A stretch of 64,000 nt of DNA from assembly GCA_022316685.1 (NCBI GenBank), contig JAKJHU010000053.1:3961636-4025635 (forward strand), in the 5' to 3' direction. Origin of the DNA: Progne subis subis. Its lineage: Eukaryota; Chordata; Aves; Passeriformes; Hirundinidae. The position numbers and the translations under genes were made by a program. Shown here piece after piece: positions 36,801 to 51,800 of the stretch. The notes under the pieces were generated by a model. That model ran no database searches. It saw nothing but the letters and a program-made list of their open reading frames with translations, and was not told the DNA's origin. How positions within the stretch are numbered: position 1 is the first letter of the stretch; each line of letters opens with the position of its first letter.

Positions 36801-39800
36801 AATGGAAATTCAGGAACAACTCCAGTATGTCCAGCATCAGAATCATCTGCGACAAAATCAGCACACGGCGCCCTTCAGATTTCAACTTCTGAAGCAAGAC
36901 AGCAAGAGCTTCTAATTTTCCTATAATTCAAACAGAAAAAACAAGAATGGTTTTATATAGAAATTCCATTCATGTGATAGAGTAAATTACTGAAATCTTG
37001 TCAGCAAATGTCCTTTACCTGAGTCATACTGCACCAGCCGGAGGTCAGGGAACTGCAGCAAGTGAGGAGTTGTCAGCTCTTGCAACTGGCGCAAGTGTGA
37101 AGCTGCCTTCTGCCTCAGGCTGTGCTTAAGGAGTTTCAGTCTGTGACTGTATGAAGGGGGAGGATTTGCTACATAGAAACTTGGGGGAGCAGCAACTGCA
37201 GCTGGCAACACGAAGAGAGCTCTGTGAAAAGCATCAAAAGTAGGCAACACCTATTTTAAAAGCTACACACAAAATGATCATCAGTAATCATAGGTGCAGC
37301 GATAAAAGTCAGTCTTGGCTAAACTAGCTTCTGCCTGCATCTCTGGATCCTAACTCTTGATAGCTGGATCCAAGGAGCACCTATCCAAGTGAATCCAAAG
37401 CATAAGAATGTAAGCCTAAGTATGGTCAGCTGAACTTGGGCTTGAAATTACAAAAGAGGCACTAAAAACACTTATTTATAAAGATCCAAAGGCAGCAGAA
37501 GCAACTTTTTTTACTTCCATGCTGCACATGATTTACTGCTAAATAAACCAATCTAAACCAAATAAGCTCATCAACAGAAACAAGGTTTTAAGCCTTTTTG
37601 AAAAGCGCTTTAGAAATAACTAGATGTGTAAACGCTTGTTACCTAGAGTCACACATTACCTGTTAACAAGATCCTTTAGAGATTCCTGTTGCTGAACCAA
37701 ACCCAGGATCATTTCCCGCAAGGGGTTACTTGGGCCTCCGGAGGCACTTGAGGAAAGGCAGCAGTTGACAAAGCCAGCCCACCTCCAGCTGTTGCCTTCA
37801 CTGGAAGGCAGCTGGGAGGCTTTGCTGTCCCCAGCCAGGGAGCAAGCACTCAGCACGTCCCGGCCGTACATCGGGGCCCGCGAGCAGCGGCGCTCGTTGC
37901 CCAAGAAGATCCTGTCCAGGCGCTCCTTCAAGAGCCGGTTCTTCTCCTCATACGTCTCCTTTGCCAAGAGAAGGTGAATGAAAACCACATTTGCTGCTCA
38001 TCACAATCAATCAGGGATCTGAGGTTCTTTAGAATGAACTATCAGGATCAGAGTTTAGACCCGAGAGTAGAAGTACTACTTAGACCAATTATTAAAGGTA
38101 TACACTTCAGATAAAATCTGAAGACTACAGCTGAATTCAGTTCTTATTAAAGAATCAATTCTTAGTTTAGTATCTTCCTGCTTTTTAAAGGTACATTTTC
38201 ACAGCTTTTGATATATTCTTGATGTTTCCCTATGCTTTGTAAGTTGCTTGAGTATCTTCTCTAAAAACTTGTTAAGATTAGAAATCTATAAAAATTTGCC
38301 TAACTGCCATTGTGTTCAAAACACAAAAAACCCACGATTTCTTCATTTATGCATTACTACATAATTAAAATATGTTAGTTACAAGAACCTGTCTATCACA
38401 GCACAAGAAAGCTGTCAGCTGCTTTTGTACACCAGATTATTTCATCTATGGATCACGAATGCAAATCCATCAGATCTGTCAACCTGAAACATGGACAGAA
38501 GCTGGAATATTTACATATTCTGTAATCATCTAAGTCCCCTAAATAATTCCAGCTTTGCAAGTTACAGCTTTCAACTATTACACAGACATTATTGATTCCA
38601 AAAAATTGTGTTTCTGCAAAAAAAAACCAAACCAAAACCAAACAAAATTGAGTACCTGTGACTGTCCATGCAAAGGTGCTGGTTTTAACACTGCTCCCAT
38701 GTCACCAGATGGCAAGTTAGTAACTGTAGCTCTACCTGGAATACAAACTGAGGATAAACCTTGGGTTTATAAATTTATTAGTCTTAAAATTGGTCTCTTT
38801 GTTACTTTCAATAAGCAGACGTTTCATAGCTGTAACACATCATTGCTGCAGACTATTTTTTTGTCTAAATGTCCATTGAGTATTGCAAATTTGTACTTTG
38901 CTATACACCAGATCTCTGACAGATATTTACACAAACTGTTCTCACAAAACTCCAAGATAGAGGAATTTTACTTTGCTTTGTACAAGCAAAGTGCTGTGCT
39001 CCAATTGTACTTTATTGAAAATGTCATGTATGGTGCAACACACAATGACATTTAGAAATGTTACTATGGCCACAATAGAAAATAGAAAATGTTCTACTTC
39101 AGGAAAAGACTGTTTTAAAACTTATCTTGAGCAAATCATCCAAGATTTTTCAGAAAACACATCAGCCGAGTGCATCTACAAATTGTTGAAATCATATGAT
39201 GGAATCTCAGTAGCATTCTTGTGATTTCAGCTCTTAGCAGATGTTTACCCAGACAGTTAACTACGCTGTAAGAACATCACACCATTTTGAAGGAATGTTT
39301 TTTTATAACCCAAGAAAATCACAGCAGATGGCCATTTCCAGGGAATGAACCCCTAGTGTTATATTTATCTTCATTTAATAATCTGCTGTTTGGTTGTAAA
39401 GGCATTAATTTCTCCATTATTTTTGATCAACATCTTGGTTGTGTTTTCACACAAGGAACTAATCATATTTAAGCAAAGCACCAAATATCTAAGCAACATC
39501 TGCAGAGGAAAATGGGAAACTGTAGCTTGATCAGCTAGAGAAAGGAAAGAAATTAGATAAAAGCAAAATCAATGTGGAAAAATGGAGAGAATCACTGGGC
39601 ATTCTCTGCCAGTATAAAAAATTATCACCTTTGATTTTTCCTTGCAAAAATTAACAAAGTATTTCAAATTTATTTTTTCCCCAAAAAAATTGACCAAAAG
39701 CGAAACTGGTTAAATAAAAAAAACCCCTATAATTAAGTTACATGCTCTCCCAAGTTTGTACTAAAAATTTTATTAAAACTCCAGTGCACACCAAGTAGGC

Positions 39801-42800
39801 TTTGCCTAAGTTTACCCACTTCTGCGCTCAACTTACAGAATTATGATCTGCAGCAACTTGGAGTTATATACGAAAGTGATTTTAGCAAGGGAATAGTTAG
39901 ACAGAGACATTTCTCCAGGCTGGAAAACCCACCTTGCTGTGTGACTGCAGTGGAAGTTGGGACCCCTGCTTGGGGCTGGTTTCCTAAAGCGTTCAGGGCG
40001 TTCTGCACAGTTCCTGCTTGGGAAACCGTCTGCATGACCACGGGTCCCTGCGGCCTCAGGTACTGCTGCCCAGGGGCTGACACAATCTGAAGGACACTTC
40101 CTGCAGTGGAGCATTTTAACACACATTAGGGTGGAAAAGAATAAGTCTTCTCTAGCAAAATCTCTTAAGTGTTGCAAGCTGATCATTACTGTTTCAAACC
40201 ATGTTAAATTTCACCGGACACGTTGATTACATCAGTTTGCCAAAAAGGAGGGAAACACCCACCCAGTATTCATAACCTGAAGAGGAGCTTCATGTCACAG
40301 GGGTATCATTTCTAATTTAGGTATTGATACAGAATTTGGACAAAATCCAACCAAACAAACAATCTTCACTTAACATTCCCTCTATCTATTTTGTTGGCCA
40401 CAGAGAATCGAGACAGGCCAGCTCTCCTACATTTGGCACTACACACCACCAGTAAGGGAGATTTGAGAAGAAAATGGATTGTAGGTAGAGGACTCAGCTC
40501 AGGGCAATAGTTGGGCCAAAATTCACAAACATGCCAATCTCAAAGTACTATTTACACAATTTCAGAATAAACCAAGAACGTTCTCAGTTTTTCTGTTTCT
40601 GCTCAGCAGGGAGTTTATATCAAATAATGCCTCACCTTACTTTAGCTGCACTGCATGGGTTTGAAAACAAATCAAATAATCACATCTTTGAAATACAATA
40701 CAGAAAAAAAAGAAGGTAACCATGTCTATCATTTGATAGACATTTATTTTTCAAACCAGAGCTACCTTGGCTCACAGAAAATAGGAAGAGCAGGACAGTA
40801 TATGCACTGGGGATGGAAAAATCTCCAGCAACAAGGAACGTGGTGCCCATATCAAAACATGAGCATTCTGAATAATGGAAAACTGCCTGTGTTGAAGTAA
40901 GTACCTTGTAGCTGCAGGGGCTGCCCTGCAGTGAGCTGGCGGAGCTGACTGTGTGACAAAGTGAACTTGTTCCCTTGGAACTGCAGAGTCACTGGGGTCT
41001 CTGGCTGAGCAATCCTGCCTTGTGCTCCCGCTATAGAAGCCAGCTGGGCTATTTTTACTACCTCACCACCTGTTAAGGAGGGAAACAGGCATTAAAAAAA
41101 TCAAAGTGGGAGGCCAGTTGTTCAATATTCACAATTCTACATTTTGGTTAGTAAACTGGTGCTGAAGCGCCTTCCATGCATAATTACAATTAGTGCATCA
41201 AAAGTGTCATATAGAAGTTAAGCAGGTACTGCTTTCTATATTTGTTGGACAAACTGGAAAGAAGCTGATTGTTTAAAGGGTAAGAACATCAACATTTTAG
41301 AAATTACCACTTTTATTAGCAAAAAAGTTAAGAGCTACCTGAAAACTCATGTGACACTTTGTAACAGAACAAGTATAGACATTAAAGTGATTTTCACTGC
41401 CTTTTCAAGAGCACGAAGGAAGGTTTAAGGAAGAAATTAAAATATTCCTATACGCGGCACATTAAATACACATTTGAAATTTGCTGATGAAACATGATTT
41501 ATTTTAAGCAATCTGCATTTAGACAAACCAAAAAGCTTTGAAGTGGCAAGGACCAAGCTTTTTGTGATTTAAATGCAGAAAGGTTAGAGGCATTTCAGCA
41601 TTAAGTTTTACGATATTGAGAAAATACTGGTGAGAAAATTCAGCTTTTGTAAAGGCAGTGCATTACCCCAGAGATAAAATTAATACATCAGTGCTCAGTA
41701 CTCTCTACACATGCTAATAGGCAGTGCACATACAACCTTAAAGCAAAGCCTCATCACTTTTCTCTGCCTAACAGTGTCGACGCCTCCTCTCCGCCAGAGA
41801 GGCCTTTAGCAGATGGATTAGTGTTTAACATGAAAGGAATAATTAGGAAGAGAGCTAAAACATTTGGTCTGAAGGAAGTCTTGCCAGCAGAAGAAACATG
41901 CAGAAATAGGAGATTAAGTTGACACCGCTAATGTATGTCCACAGCAATTCTATTGTTTTCTTATCCAATTTTCGATTTTCCTTGGTCATAAAGCAACGTA
42001 CTGAGCAAGGCTAATCAGAAGAGTGAAAAAAAAAACAACGATTCTGTACACATTTTAGGGTGCCTAGTAACTTAACCTCATTGTAGTACAAAGGTGGGAG
42101 AAACCTTGAAAGGGGAGGCCACTTACTAGGCAACCGTGCCTGGGCCTGAGAGGTCAGTACGAGCCTCTGAGGCAGCACACTCTGTTGGATGGTGTGCGGG
42201 GGGGGCTGTGGCTGTGGCTGTGGCTGGGGCTGGCCCGGCTGCGGGGCCGGCGCAGAGGTCTGGCCCCGCGGTTTCACAGGGTTGGCTGCGCTAGTTGCTG
42301 TGGTGAAGGTCGCTGCGGCCTGGTGTCTTGGAGCACTGGTGGAAGCCTGAGTTGTCTGAAACTGTGCTGCTGCGGCTGCAATCAATAAGGGTTGTTTGGG
42401 CAAGCTGTTAGAGGTTTTAACTCCCGGTCTTTTTAAGCAACCTGCATTAAAAAGAAACCTTCCAACAGGATAATCAAACGGCTACAAGAACGGCTTTGTC
42501 CTTACAGAGTGGGATTTCTAGCCACACCTCTTACTCCGTCCTATTTTTATGACATTATCTACTTGGAAAGCATTGTTTAAAGGCTAAATAAATACAGAGA
42601 AGCACTGAACATTCCCATCTTTGACAGAACATTACACGTTTTCGGGGGCTTAAATACCAACTGTGGCATATTTACTCCATATGCTAACAGGTTACACAAA
42701 GCTTAGTTTTGCATTATACTGGCAGATCATACTGGAGAAACTAGTGGGGAAATTTTACTGGCAATTAGTCTGTTGGTATTTTTAAGCCATTAGTATTCTA

Positions 42801-45800
42801 GACCATTAAGCTAGAGGGAAAAGGAGCTCTATTAAACAGACTAACTCGTATCTGTCTACGCTGAGGTGCAGGTGCCCGGGGTGGCACTGACTCCCTTACC
42901 TTGATTTGAAGACACCGTGGCTATGGGGGATCTGCCTCGCACCTGTCCCTGCTGAGTCACCGTCGCCGTGGTCACCGTGCGTTGGACTTGAGTGCTCGGG
43001 AAAACTACAGTCCTGCCCTCGGGCTTCTGACCATACTGAACGGGCTGGAACAACCTGGCAAGAGCAGGGAGAGTCAAAGTCTGTAGGAAGATCATAGTTT
43101 GGCCTTTAGAAACAAACTCTGTCCCCTGAGGAACACATAAACCGATCATGACAGATGTTAATCTTCCTGCAGATGGCTGAAGCTGGCAAGACTCATCACT
43201 TCACAAGCAAACACCGTAGAAAGTGATTTTGCTAAATCCAAGAAAGAAAACTTTCATTGCTGTACAGCCAGTTTAATGCAGGATGCTTCAGAATTACAGC
43301 AAACATCTGAAAGAGGCTAGGTGAGTATCTGGGAAAAGATATATCTGAAGAGATCTGAAAAAAAGGGCTCTCATATTATCTCCAGAGAGACATCAACATG
43401 CTGCAGGTCATCAGGCAGCTCTCTTGCATTAGAAAAACAGTTCTACATAGCTTTGAGAACAGTACTTCACTAGAGGAAAAAAACTTAAAAAAAAATGTAC
43501 TGCTCTAAAACTTCATATGCCTCTTACATAACAGTGAGAGCACAGCTGACACTGCAGGCCCAACTTAGTCTTGAATTATCCTCCTGCTAATTCTGCAAAA
43601 CAACACTCAATTGCCATAAACAAGGTCCAAGAACAAAGCTCATCTGTTGCTGAAGTAAGGACTATGGGAAATACATCAACAAACTTCAAATGGAATTGCA
43701 TGCCTCAAAGAACAGAATTCTTATTTTCAGAGGTAAACACGAAAGCAAGACAAAAATTAAATACAAAGATAAGCCTGAGGTTTTGTGTGAATCCCATTAA
43801 CAGAGAGGCAGAGAGAATTCAGTAAAGACTGCAACAGAACCACCTTTTGCTGCTCTAATTCTAGCTTAGAAGGAGTGCAGGTGAACACACCTGCTTGGTT
43901 TGAGCTTCACTGGGTTGGGCCTCGCTGGTGGTGGAGGGGAGCTGTAGATTTCTTCAATCAACTTTCTAGTAACCTTTTGTTTTGGCAACATTTGTGCTTC
44001 ATAATGAGTCATTTTGTCTTCCATTCCAATGAGATCAAAAAGAGACAGGTCCGATTCCTAGGGATTTCAGAAAGTTGTTTGTTTTATATCATGACCCAAA
44101 CAGTTAAGTCCTCTATATATCCAATGCTGAATTAAGTTTCTATATATTTACTTTTTAGCTTGAAATAAATGGTGTAAGTTTAAGAAATGAACTATTAATT
44201 ATTAGCCAAAACTGTCTAGAAACCTTGGAAATAAATCTTAAACTGACAGTCCCATTTTAAGCCTTAGAAGAAAAAGAACTGAAATCATTATCCAGAAATG
44301 GAAATTAAAGCCAAACACATTAAACAATTCTTCCTATATCATAGTTTCCAAAGAATTAAATACAACTCTTTGAAGGTTAACTATCAAGCTTAAATGCCAA
44401 ACTATAATTTAAGAGTAGAAAAATACGAAGAATGGAAATAAAATTAAACAAAAAATGTCAGCTGTTCCATTACTCATACTTCTTTTATATTTTTTATCAT
44501 GCCAAGAACTGGGATCACTTGTTTAACAATAACATAAATAGTGGTACTTCAAATGGATTGACAGAAGGGTACTAATTTAGTCATTGTAACACAATGTTTA
44601 TGTGAAAAAAAATAAGCCTTGCTTTCCCTCAGCTAGTGAAAGCAAAAAGAAAATTGCAGAATGCCATAAATAAACACAATGCTACCCAGAGTGACTTCAG
44701 TGTCAGAAAATTCCTGCAAACATGAGCAGGATGAAAGCAAAGATAATTTCTCTTTGACCAAGTAGTTCATGAAAAATTACTGTTTATAAACCACTTGAAA
44801 AATTCAAACCAGTATGACAAAAAAAGAGATGCAGCAAGAATACTCTTGGTATAAGAAAGCACACATAAGAAAACAATAGTAAGTACTGAAATTCTGCCAG
44901 GGCACTAAGAGAGGTAAAAAACCTTAACTTTTCCACTCACCTTCCAAATATCCCCTTCCAGGGCTCGCAGCACCAGAGAGGCTGTTCTGTATTCCAGTGT
45001 TTCTGATACAAAAGAGGAGCTTGAAAGCCGGGGATTTATCAGATCAGGGTGGTTACAAATCCGCTGTAGCTGCATCAGGACATGCAGGACACTGATGAAG
45101 TGTCCACTTTTGAGGGCTTCCTGGGTTCTGCCAAATAAATTATACAGAAAGACATTGATCTATGTGCAGTTTTTACAGAGTTGTCCCCAAATCAGCAAGG
45201 TGAGAATGAGCAATGCAGTATGTTATGCAAAAGTCTCAAAACAAGTTTAGATTTCACCAAGGTCTTCTGCAGTATTTTAAGCAGCACTGTACCCAAAGTA
45301 AATTTGGAAAAGTGAAACCTAAAGACCCAGTGCTGCCTTACAATCAAATACAGCCTACCCAGCTCCCCATCCTCTCCCTGCTTTCTGTTTCACCCCTGCA
45401 CCTACCAATTCCCACTGGCAGAGGGATGGCAAGGAAAAACTCTGGGCTTTAAAAAAAATGAAGAACCACTCATTAGAGACAAATATTAGAACAATATAGG
45501 AGAAGATCTGACCATCATAACTCGATTCTTAAAGTTAAATGCATGCTTTTCACAACTCCATAGCATCACCTGCTGCAATTCTAGGCTATAATGAAATCAC
45601 TTTTTATTCGTGGGGCATAATGGAAAATTTCAGAGAAACACTAAAACACTTCCCCCCATGACAACCATTTCTTTCCTTGCTTAAGCCCTAAAAGTGACAG
45701 CATTTTATATTTACTGCATCAAGCCCTTACCCTGGCTGTAATATCACATCCTCATACATGGCTTTTTGTCGACTAGACAGGCGGCACTTGAGCACGTGTT

Positions 45801-48800
45801 CATATTTCTTTGTGAGCTGCTTTTCAACATCCCTCTTTGACCTCCGCAAAATAAACGGCTGAATCATCTGAAACGTTTCAGAATTGAGAGGAAAAAAAAT
45901 TCTCACTTCAAAGAGTTTACAACAGGAAGCTCAACTTGTTCACACCTAACAGATTTGATGTGATAAACTGTATATGCTATATATAATCCTACTGCTATGC
46001 ACATAGTTGTACAGACATTAATTTGCTCTTTAATTCCTGCATGTCATGATTCAAAATCTGAGCTCTGTGTTATTTTTAAAAGAAATCTTCACACCCTTCT
46101 GGTAGCAGAATCCTCTGCTCTCAGCAGGATTTTCTGTCTAAACTGAACAAAGTGTTAAGAAAGGACACAAATTCTGATCTGGAACCACATATTTTTATTC
46201 CCCCTCTCCTCAACAGCATTACTACCGTAGTAGGACACATGAGAAAAAATGACAACATACTCTGTGCAACCTGATGACCAGTTTATGGCAATAATCCTGG
46301 TTCTCCTCATTAGGTGCTTTTACTGGAAAATCCAGGTAAGGTCTGGAAATCCCCGGAATCAAAAAATGTACCATGGTCCACAGCTCCATCAATGTGTTAT
46401 GCAAAGGAGTGTCTATCAGAAGCAAACGATGCTGGCTGTGAACAAAAGAAGATTTTTCATCGACTGATTACTGTGCCTTTATGTTTGTCAGATACACAGA
46501 AGAATTATGTAGGTAAAATAAAATTAAACCTAGGATAAAGTATCTTGTCAATCTTGAATATACCACCAAACAGCTCCTTCACTGCAGAGAACATACAAGG
46601 GAATCTGTTTGGGAGCACAGAGTATCAAGGAAGAGGAATTACAGCGATATGATAGTGGAAACAAAAAGATCTCAAGCATTTCTCTGAATCCTGATGGTTT
46701 CAAATAAAAGCACTACTCTGTAGGTGCACATTGCTCAGGAATTTGGGCAGACCAGGTCAATTGGGCTTTTTATAATCAGTTTTATGTTAAGAAGAGAACT
46801 GTGAGACATGGAAAGAGAAAAACCCACTGGCAGCAGGAAATCAATTCTCTCTCTGTACCTGCGGAGACTGAAAAGTGCCTCCCAGTGTTTCTCAGTCATA
46901 TTCTTTATTTGCTGCATCTCATCTACTATTAAGTATTTCCATCGCATTTTCATGAATGCTGTGTGGCCTTTGAACAGCTGCTTGTAGGAGGTGATGCACA
47001 CATTGAAGCTGTTGGGTTCTGTCCATTCCTATGGAAAAGGAAAGAAAGGATAAGACAGAAAAGTTAAGGCAGAACTCTCAAGTATCTTACAACCAGCTAC
47101 TTCTTCATTAAAAAAAGACAAATCAGACATATACAGGCTGAATGCCTCAGACAACAGTGTATGAGTTGCAAAATACAGCACCTGTCTTTTTGCCCTAAGT
47201 TCTCTTTGGCTCCCAAAGTAGAGAAGTATTTTCAACCCTGGGCACCAACGTTTTAATTCCAACTCCCATTTCAATATGTTACAGCTCCGGACAACAACAA
47301 GGTGAGGGCCCCAGTTCCCTACAGAAGGGGAAACACAGCAGTTAACACTGGAAAGAGACTCCTTACAACGCATGTGGCATATATTCTCCCTTGATTTTTG
47401 AAGTGCATTGCACTAAATTAATCATTAAAAGTGAGATCCAATAACAACAGAGGTATTTTAATGACCAATCTACTCCTAGTCATTAAACAATTTGTAAGGC
47501 TTTTCTGCACTAGTAAGAATATAGAAGTATTCAGAAGAATCTCTAGAGGGTAACAGGTTAATCAGACACTACACTTGACTAGATAGCACCCTTGTCACAA
47601 AATATCAGAAGTTATTCTGACACAATCTTACTCCTATCATTAACTAAAGCCTGACATGGTTCAGCGGGAAGAAAAAAAAAGGTGACCCTAGCCTACAATT
47701 CACTAAGATAAGTACCTGTCTAAAACTGTTAGCCAAATGAACTTACCTTCATTACAAGCCAAATGGGCAAAAAAGGCAATAATTTGCACTGTTTTCCCAA
47801 GCCCTGCCTCATCTGCCAGGATGCCATTGAGATTCTTCCTGTACAGCTTTGCCAGCCAATCCAGCCCAATCTTCTGATATTCTCTGAGAGACCCATACAG
47901 CAGTGATGGAGTGTTGTATTTTACCTGTAACATGAATAATTGGTATTTTTACCTGAGTTAAATTAACAGAGCATGGCATAGAGCATAAACATTCTTTAGG
48001 TAACCCAAAAAAAAAAAAGCAATTTCTTGCTAAAAGCTACAAAATAATGAAGAAAAAAGCATTATTTGTGCAAACATCAGCACACAGAGTAGCAGACAAT
48101 AGGGATTCTTACCGCTGTTGTTATCCTGGAGCTGCCTTTAGGTAACAACATCTCTGCTGCAGCAGCGACTTCCGCTATGTCTCGCACGTGCTTCTTGGGA
48201 GGACTCGACCTGTCCATGCCCTTGTACTGCTCAATGCTGAGAAGAGAGTCTATGAGGACAACTTCCTTCTGGGGACTTTCCCTATCAGACATGTGGTCTT
48301 CCATTTCTAGGAGAGAAAGAAAAAAATCACAGTGGTATTTAAAATAAACTTCAGTAGCAGTTACCCGAAGGAACTGAGCTAAACCAGGATTCAGACACGG
48401 GTCTAAAGGAGGCAGCTAACTTTTAAAAGCAATTCTGTGATTTTCAAGCTAGTTCAGGTGAAATGCAAATAGCCTAAGCTCAGGTTCATGTACATGTTCT
48501 GGATATTCATGCTACCTAGGCTAACATGACCATTAGCTTTTCACAACTTCTAGGAAGGCTCTCTCATTCCATTTAAAACCTGTCTTCAAGATGTAGTTCT
48601 ATCATCATGTTATCATAGAACAGAGGTGTAATTATAGCTACCTATGAAGTGTGCTGTTTAATTCAGTGTAGAAAGGCTTTTCCATGGCTCACTATTGTTC
48701 TTGAAAATCTCACACATCTTCACTTTAAGACAGGCAAACACTGCCCTCTTTTCACAAACAGAGAAATTTTAAATATGATTCACTAAGTGTGTTTTCCCCT

Positions 48801-51800
48801 AGAACAAAATGCCTTTTCACAGAGTCCTGAAGAGCCAAGCTACTTATTTCACCTTGTAAATCAGCACAACTCCTTCTAAACATAGAATAATTTACCTTCC
48901 TCGCTGCTCTCCTCTTCACTGTCAGGCTTCGGCTGGGGCCAGTGAAAATTTTCTGCAAAGGCACCTTCATACATCTTTACCAAATCTTCCAGGGGCAGTT
49001 CAGCTGAAGGACATTAAAGGATGGAAGTTAAAAATACCAAAACTTGGAACAATAGATACTACTAATTATAATCTCATTCCATTCTTCACAATTGCATACA
49101 GCCAGTTCTCTAATCAAAAGTTAACTTCAGAGGTAATTATTAAGTGAATGATGGCAGCATTTATTTAATAACCTTGATTACAGAGAACATTCGGCATTAC
49201 ACCAAGTAGTTTGCTCTCATACCTTGCTTTTTATTACAAACACACCCTACAACCCTCAGTAAACCCCCAGTTGTGAAGGTAGGGCATTAAATCCAGCTGA
49301 GTGGTTGGAAGACAATGCAAGACTTCAAAAGTTTCAAAACTGAGTTTTAACTCCAGGATCCCTTGTCTGAGTTGTTAAACTAGGAATGTACATGCTGGCA
49401 GCCACCAATCAATCAGCAAACACTCTCATTAGGAACTTGGCTGACTGGCCAAGGGTTATAATCCCTCCAACTGGCCAGGTCACTGCAGCTACTAAGCTGC
49501 TAAAGAGACCAAACAAACAGATTTGGAGACCGCATGTTCATCGCCAGGCATGCTCAGCCTCATGGGCAGCCTGCCTCTGAAAATCTGCTTCTTCCAGGGT
49601 AAGTGACACATCTCTATGGGGTACTTTGCACACACCAAGCTCAGCACAGCAATTGCATTGCTAATGAGAGAGCTGCTAGCCAGAGCACTGTCCCTAAAAG
49701 CCCCTTATCTTCAAATATTTATACCCTACCCCCTTTCAAGATCAGCACTTAAGTGCTCTTTTGGACCTACCAAGTCAGTTACAAAACCCTTCTGATACTC
49801 AAGACAGTTGATGATAAAATGTCCATTTTCAGTCTGATACAACCCTGGGTTTAAGTGTTTATCATGCACTCCTAGAACTCAGGTTGAGTCTTGGTGGAAG
49901 GTTTTAATGCAGTGCTTCACTAGAGAACTACTTTTTCTCAAGCCACCTGGTGTGATAGCTGGACTGCTTTGTGAAGTGCAGATGTCCATCATCATCCCAT
50001 AAACTGCCGCAGCTTTCCAAACAGAAAAAACTAAATACAGACTACACAGGATTGAACATCTGAATGCACTCAACTTCCCACCTCTAACCCTCTTTACAAA
50101 TATAACAAGTGCTGTGTGCTTCCCGCTGTTGTTTCAGACCCCAGCCCAGAGAAGAATCAAGCCAGATCCTACCTTCTTTGGCTAAATTAGATAATTCAGT
50201 TTGATGATTTATGTTTCCTTCTTTAGCTTCTTGTTCTTCAATAGTTTCTTCTTCATCTTCAACTACAAGAAAAACAAATGCAAATCTTGGATTAAAATTA
50301 TACAATAATTCAGGAAGCTTGTAATTCCATATCCCTGAAGTGAACGAGCAGAGAATATTCTAAGTCTGCAGGATTTGAAAATAATTAAATATGTATGTAA
50401 AACAAGATAATCTGAGAGCAACTATATGCACTATTTAAAAGATAAATGAACAGGAGAGAAGCACTTCTGCCTCAGGACAGAAGGCAGTTAAGTGTTGATT
50501 GACATTGTTCACCACAGATTGTTCTGTAGCTTTAAACAGGGGAGTTCCTTTGTCAGGAACACGACAGAGTGGTCACCACAAGAAAGGACCCAAAGCAGAT
50601 GGGTGTTTCAGTCTAAAATCCTCAAAAGAACTTCAAGACCATTAGTAAGGTGTGACAAATGAAGTAATGGGGACAGAATGAATTAAAATCCACCAATAAC
50701 GATGGTAGTATAATTTCAAGGAAAATGTTATTTTCAGATTTTCACTGGAGCTCTTTTAGGGACAATTTACTATTTAACTGACTACCTAATGTCTCTAAGA
50801 AATAGATCAAGGTTGGTGTTTGGTTTGTGAAAAGCACTGCACCCACACAGTAACAGACTGAAAACTTGTGGGTTTAATATTCAACTTACATACTACGCTA
50901 CAGATGCAAAATTTTGAGAAGTGACTTACCTTCCTCATCAGTCAAAGATGTGCTTGCCTTTCTCTTCCTTCCAGATGATGAACCCCCCTAGCATTAAATA
51001 ATTGTAATATTTAAAATCATAGAAAACAGAAGATAAGCAGGGGGCTTTGTTTGTTTTCTAAATACTCCTTGCAGTCCCAAAAGCATTTGCTGATAGACAC
51101 TAAACACCTATTAGCACTTCCCTGGTCATGCAAAAACAGAAACTCTGCTTCTGAACTGATGGGAGTGTGCAGTCAGCCACTTCTACTGCTCGTGAGCCGA
51201 ATTATTCAGGTCCAGCTGTGGTACAAAACTTTTACCCAGGCTGGCTCAAGGACTCAATTTTTTCACTAGTCAATAAAAAAGGGATATGGCACAGGCCTAC
51301 AATTGTCTCAGCTGCCCAGTGCACTCCATAGAATTGTTTAGCCTGTGCCAATTAACTCTCACAGCCAGTGCTGAGCCACAGTTTGGCTGGTAACACATGC
51401 TAAGGCTTGTTCCTAGCAGGAAATTCAGATGCAAGCATTCTGCTTGGTGGAGGGGGAGTATTTCAGCACATGGGCATCAGCTGTGCCAGGACAGATGGCT
51501 CAGGGCCTCAGAACCCTTGTCCATTTTTTTCCAACTGCACAGACACAGCCAAGGAGTCCTTAGCACACATTTCATGCAGGGAAAAAGATATCCAAGTTTC
51601 ATTCAGTTTGATCCATTCTCTAACATACACCTTCATCTCTCAGCAGATAAATCTCTGCTGAACACCTGAAAACACATTTCACGTCCCACAAAGTCTATCC
51701 CTGGCTACTGCAGATGAAACTCCTGCCCAAGTCTGACAATTTGTACAGTTTTTTGGTCTTCAATCTCACAATGAATGATTCACAGCCACTAAAGACCTGT

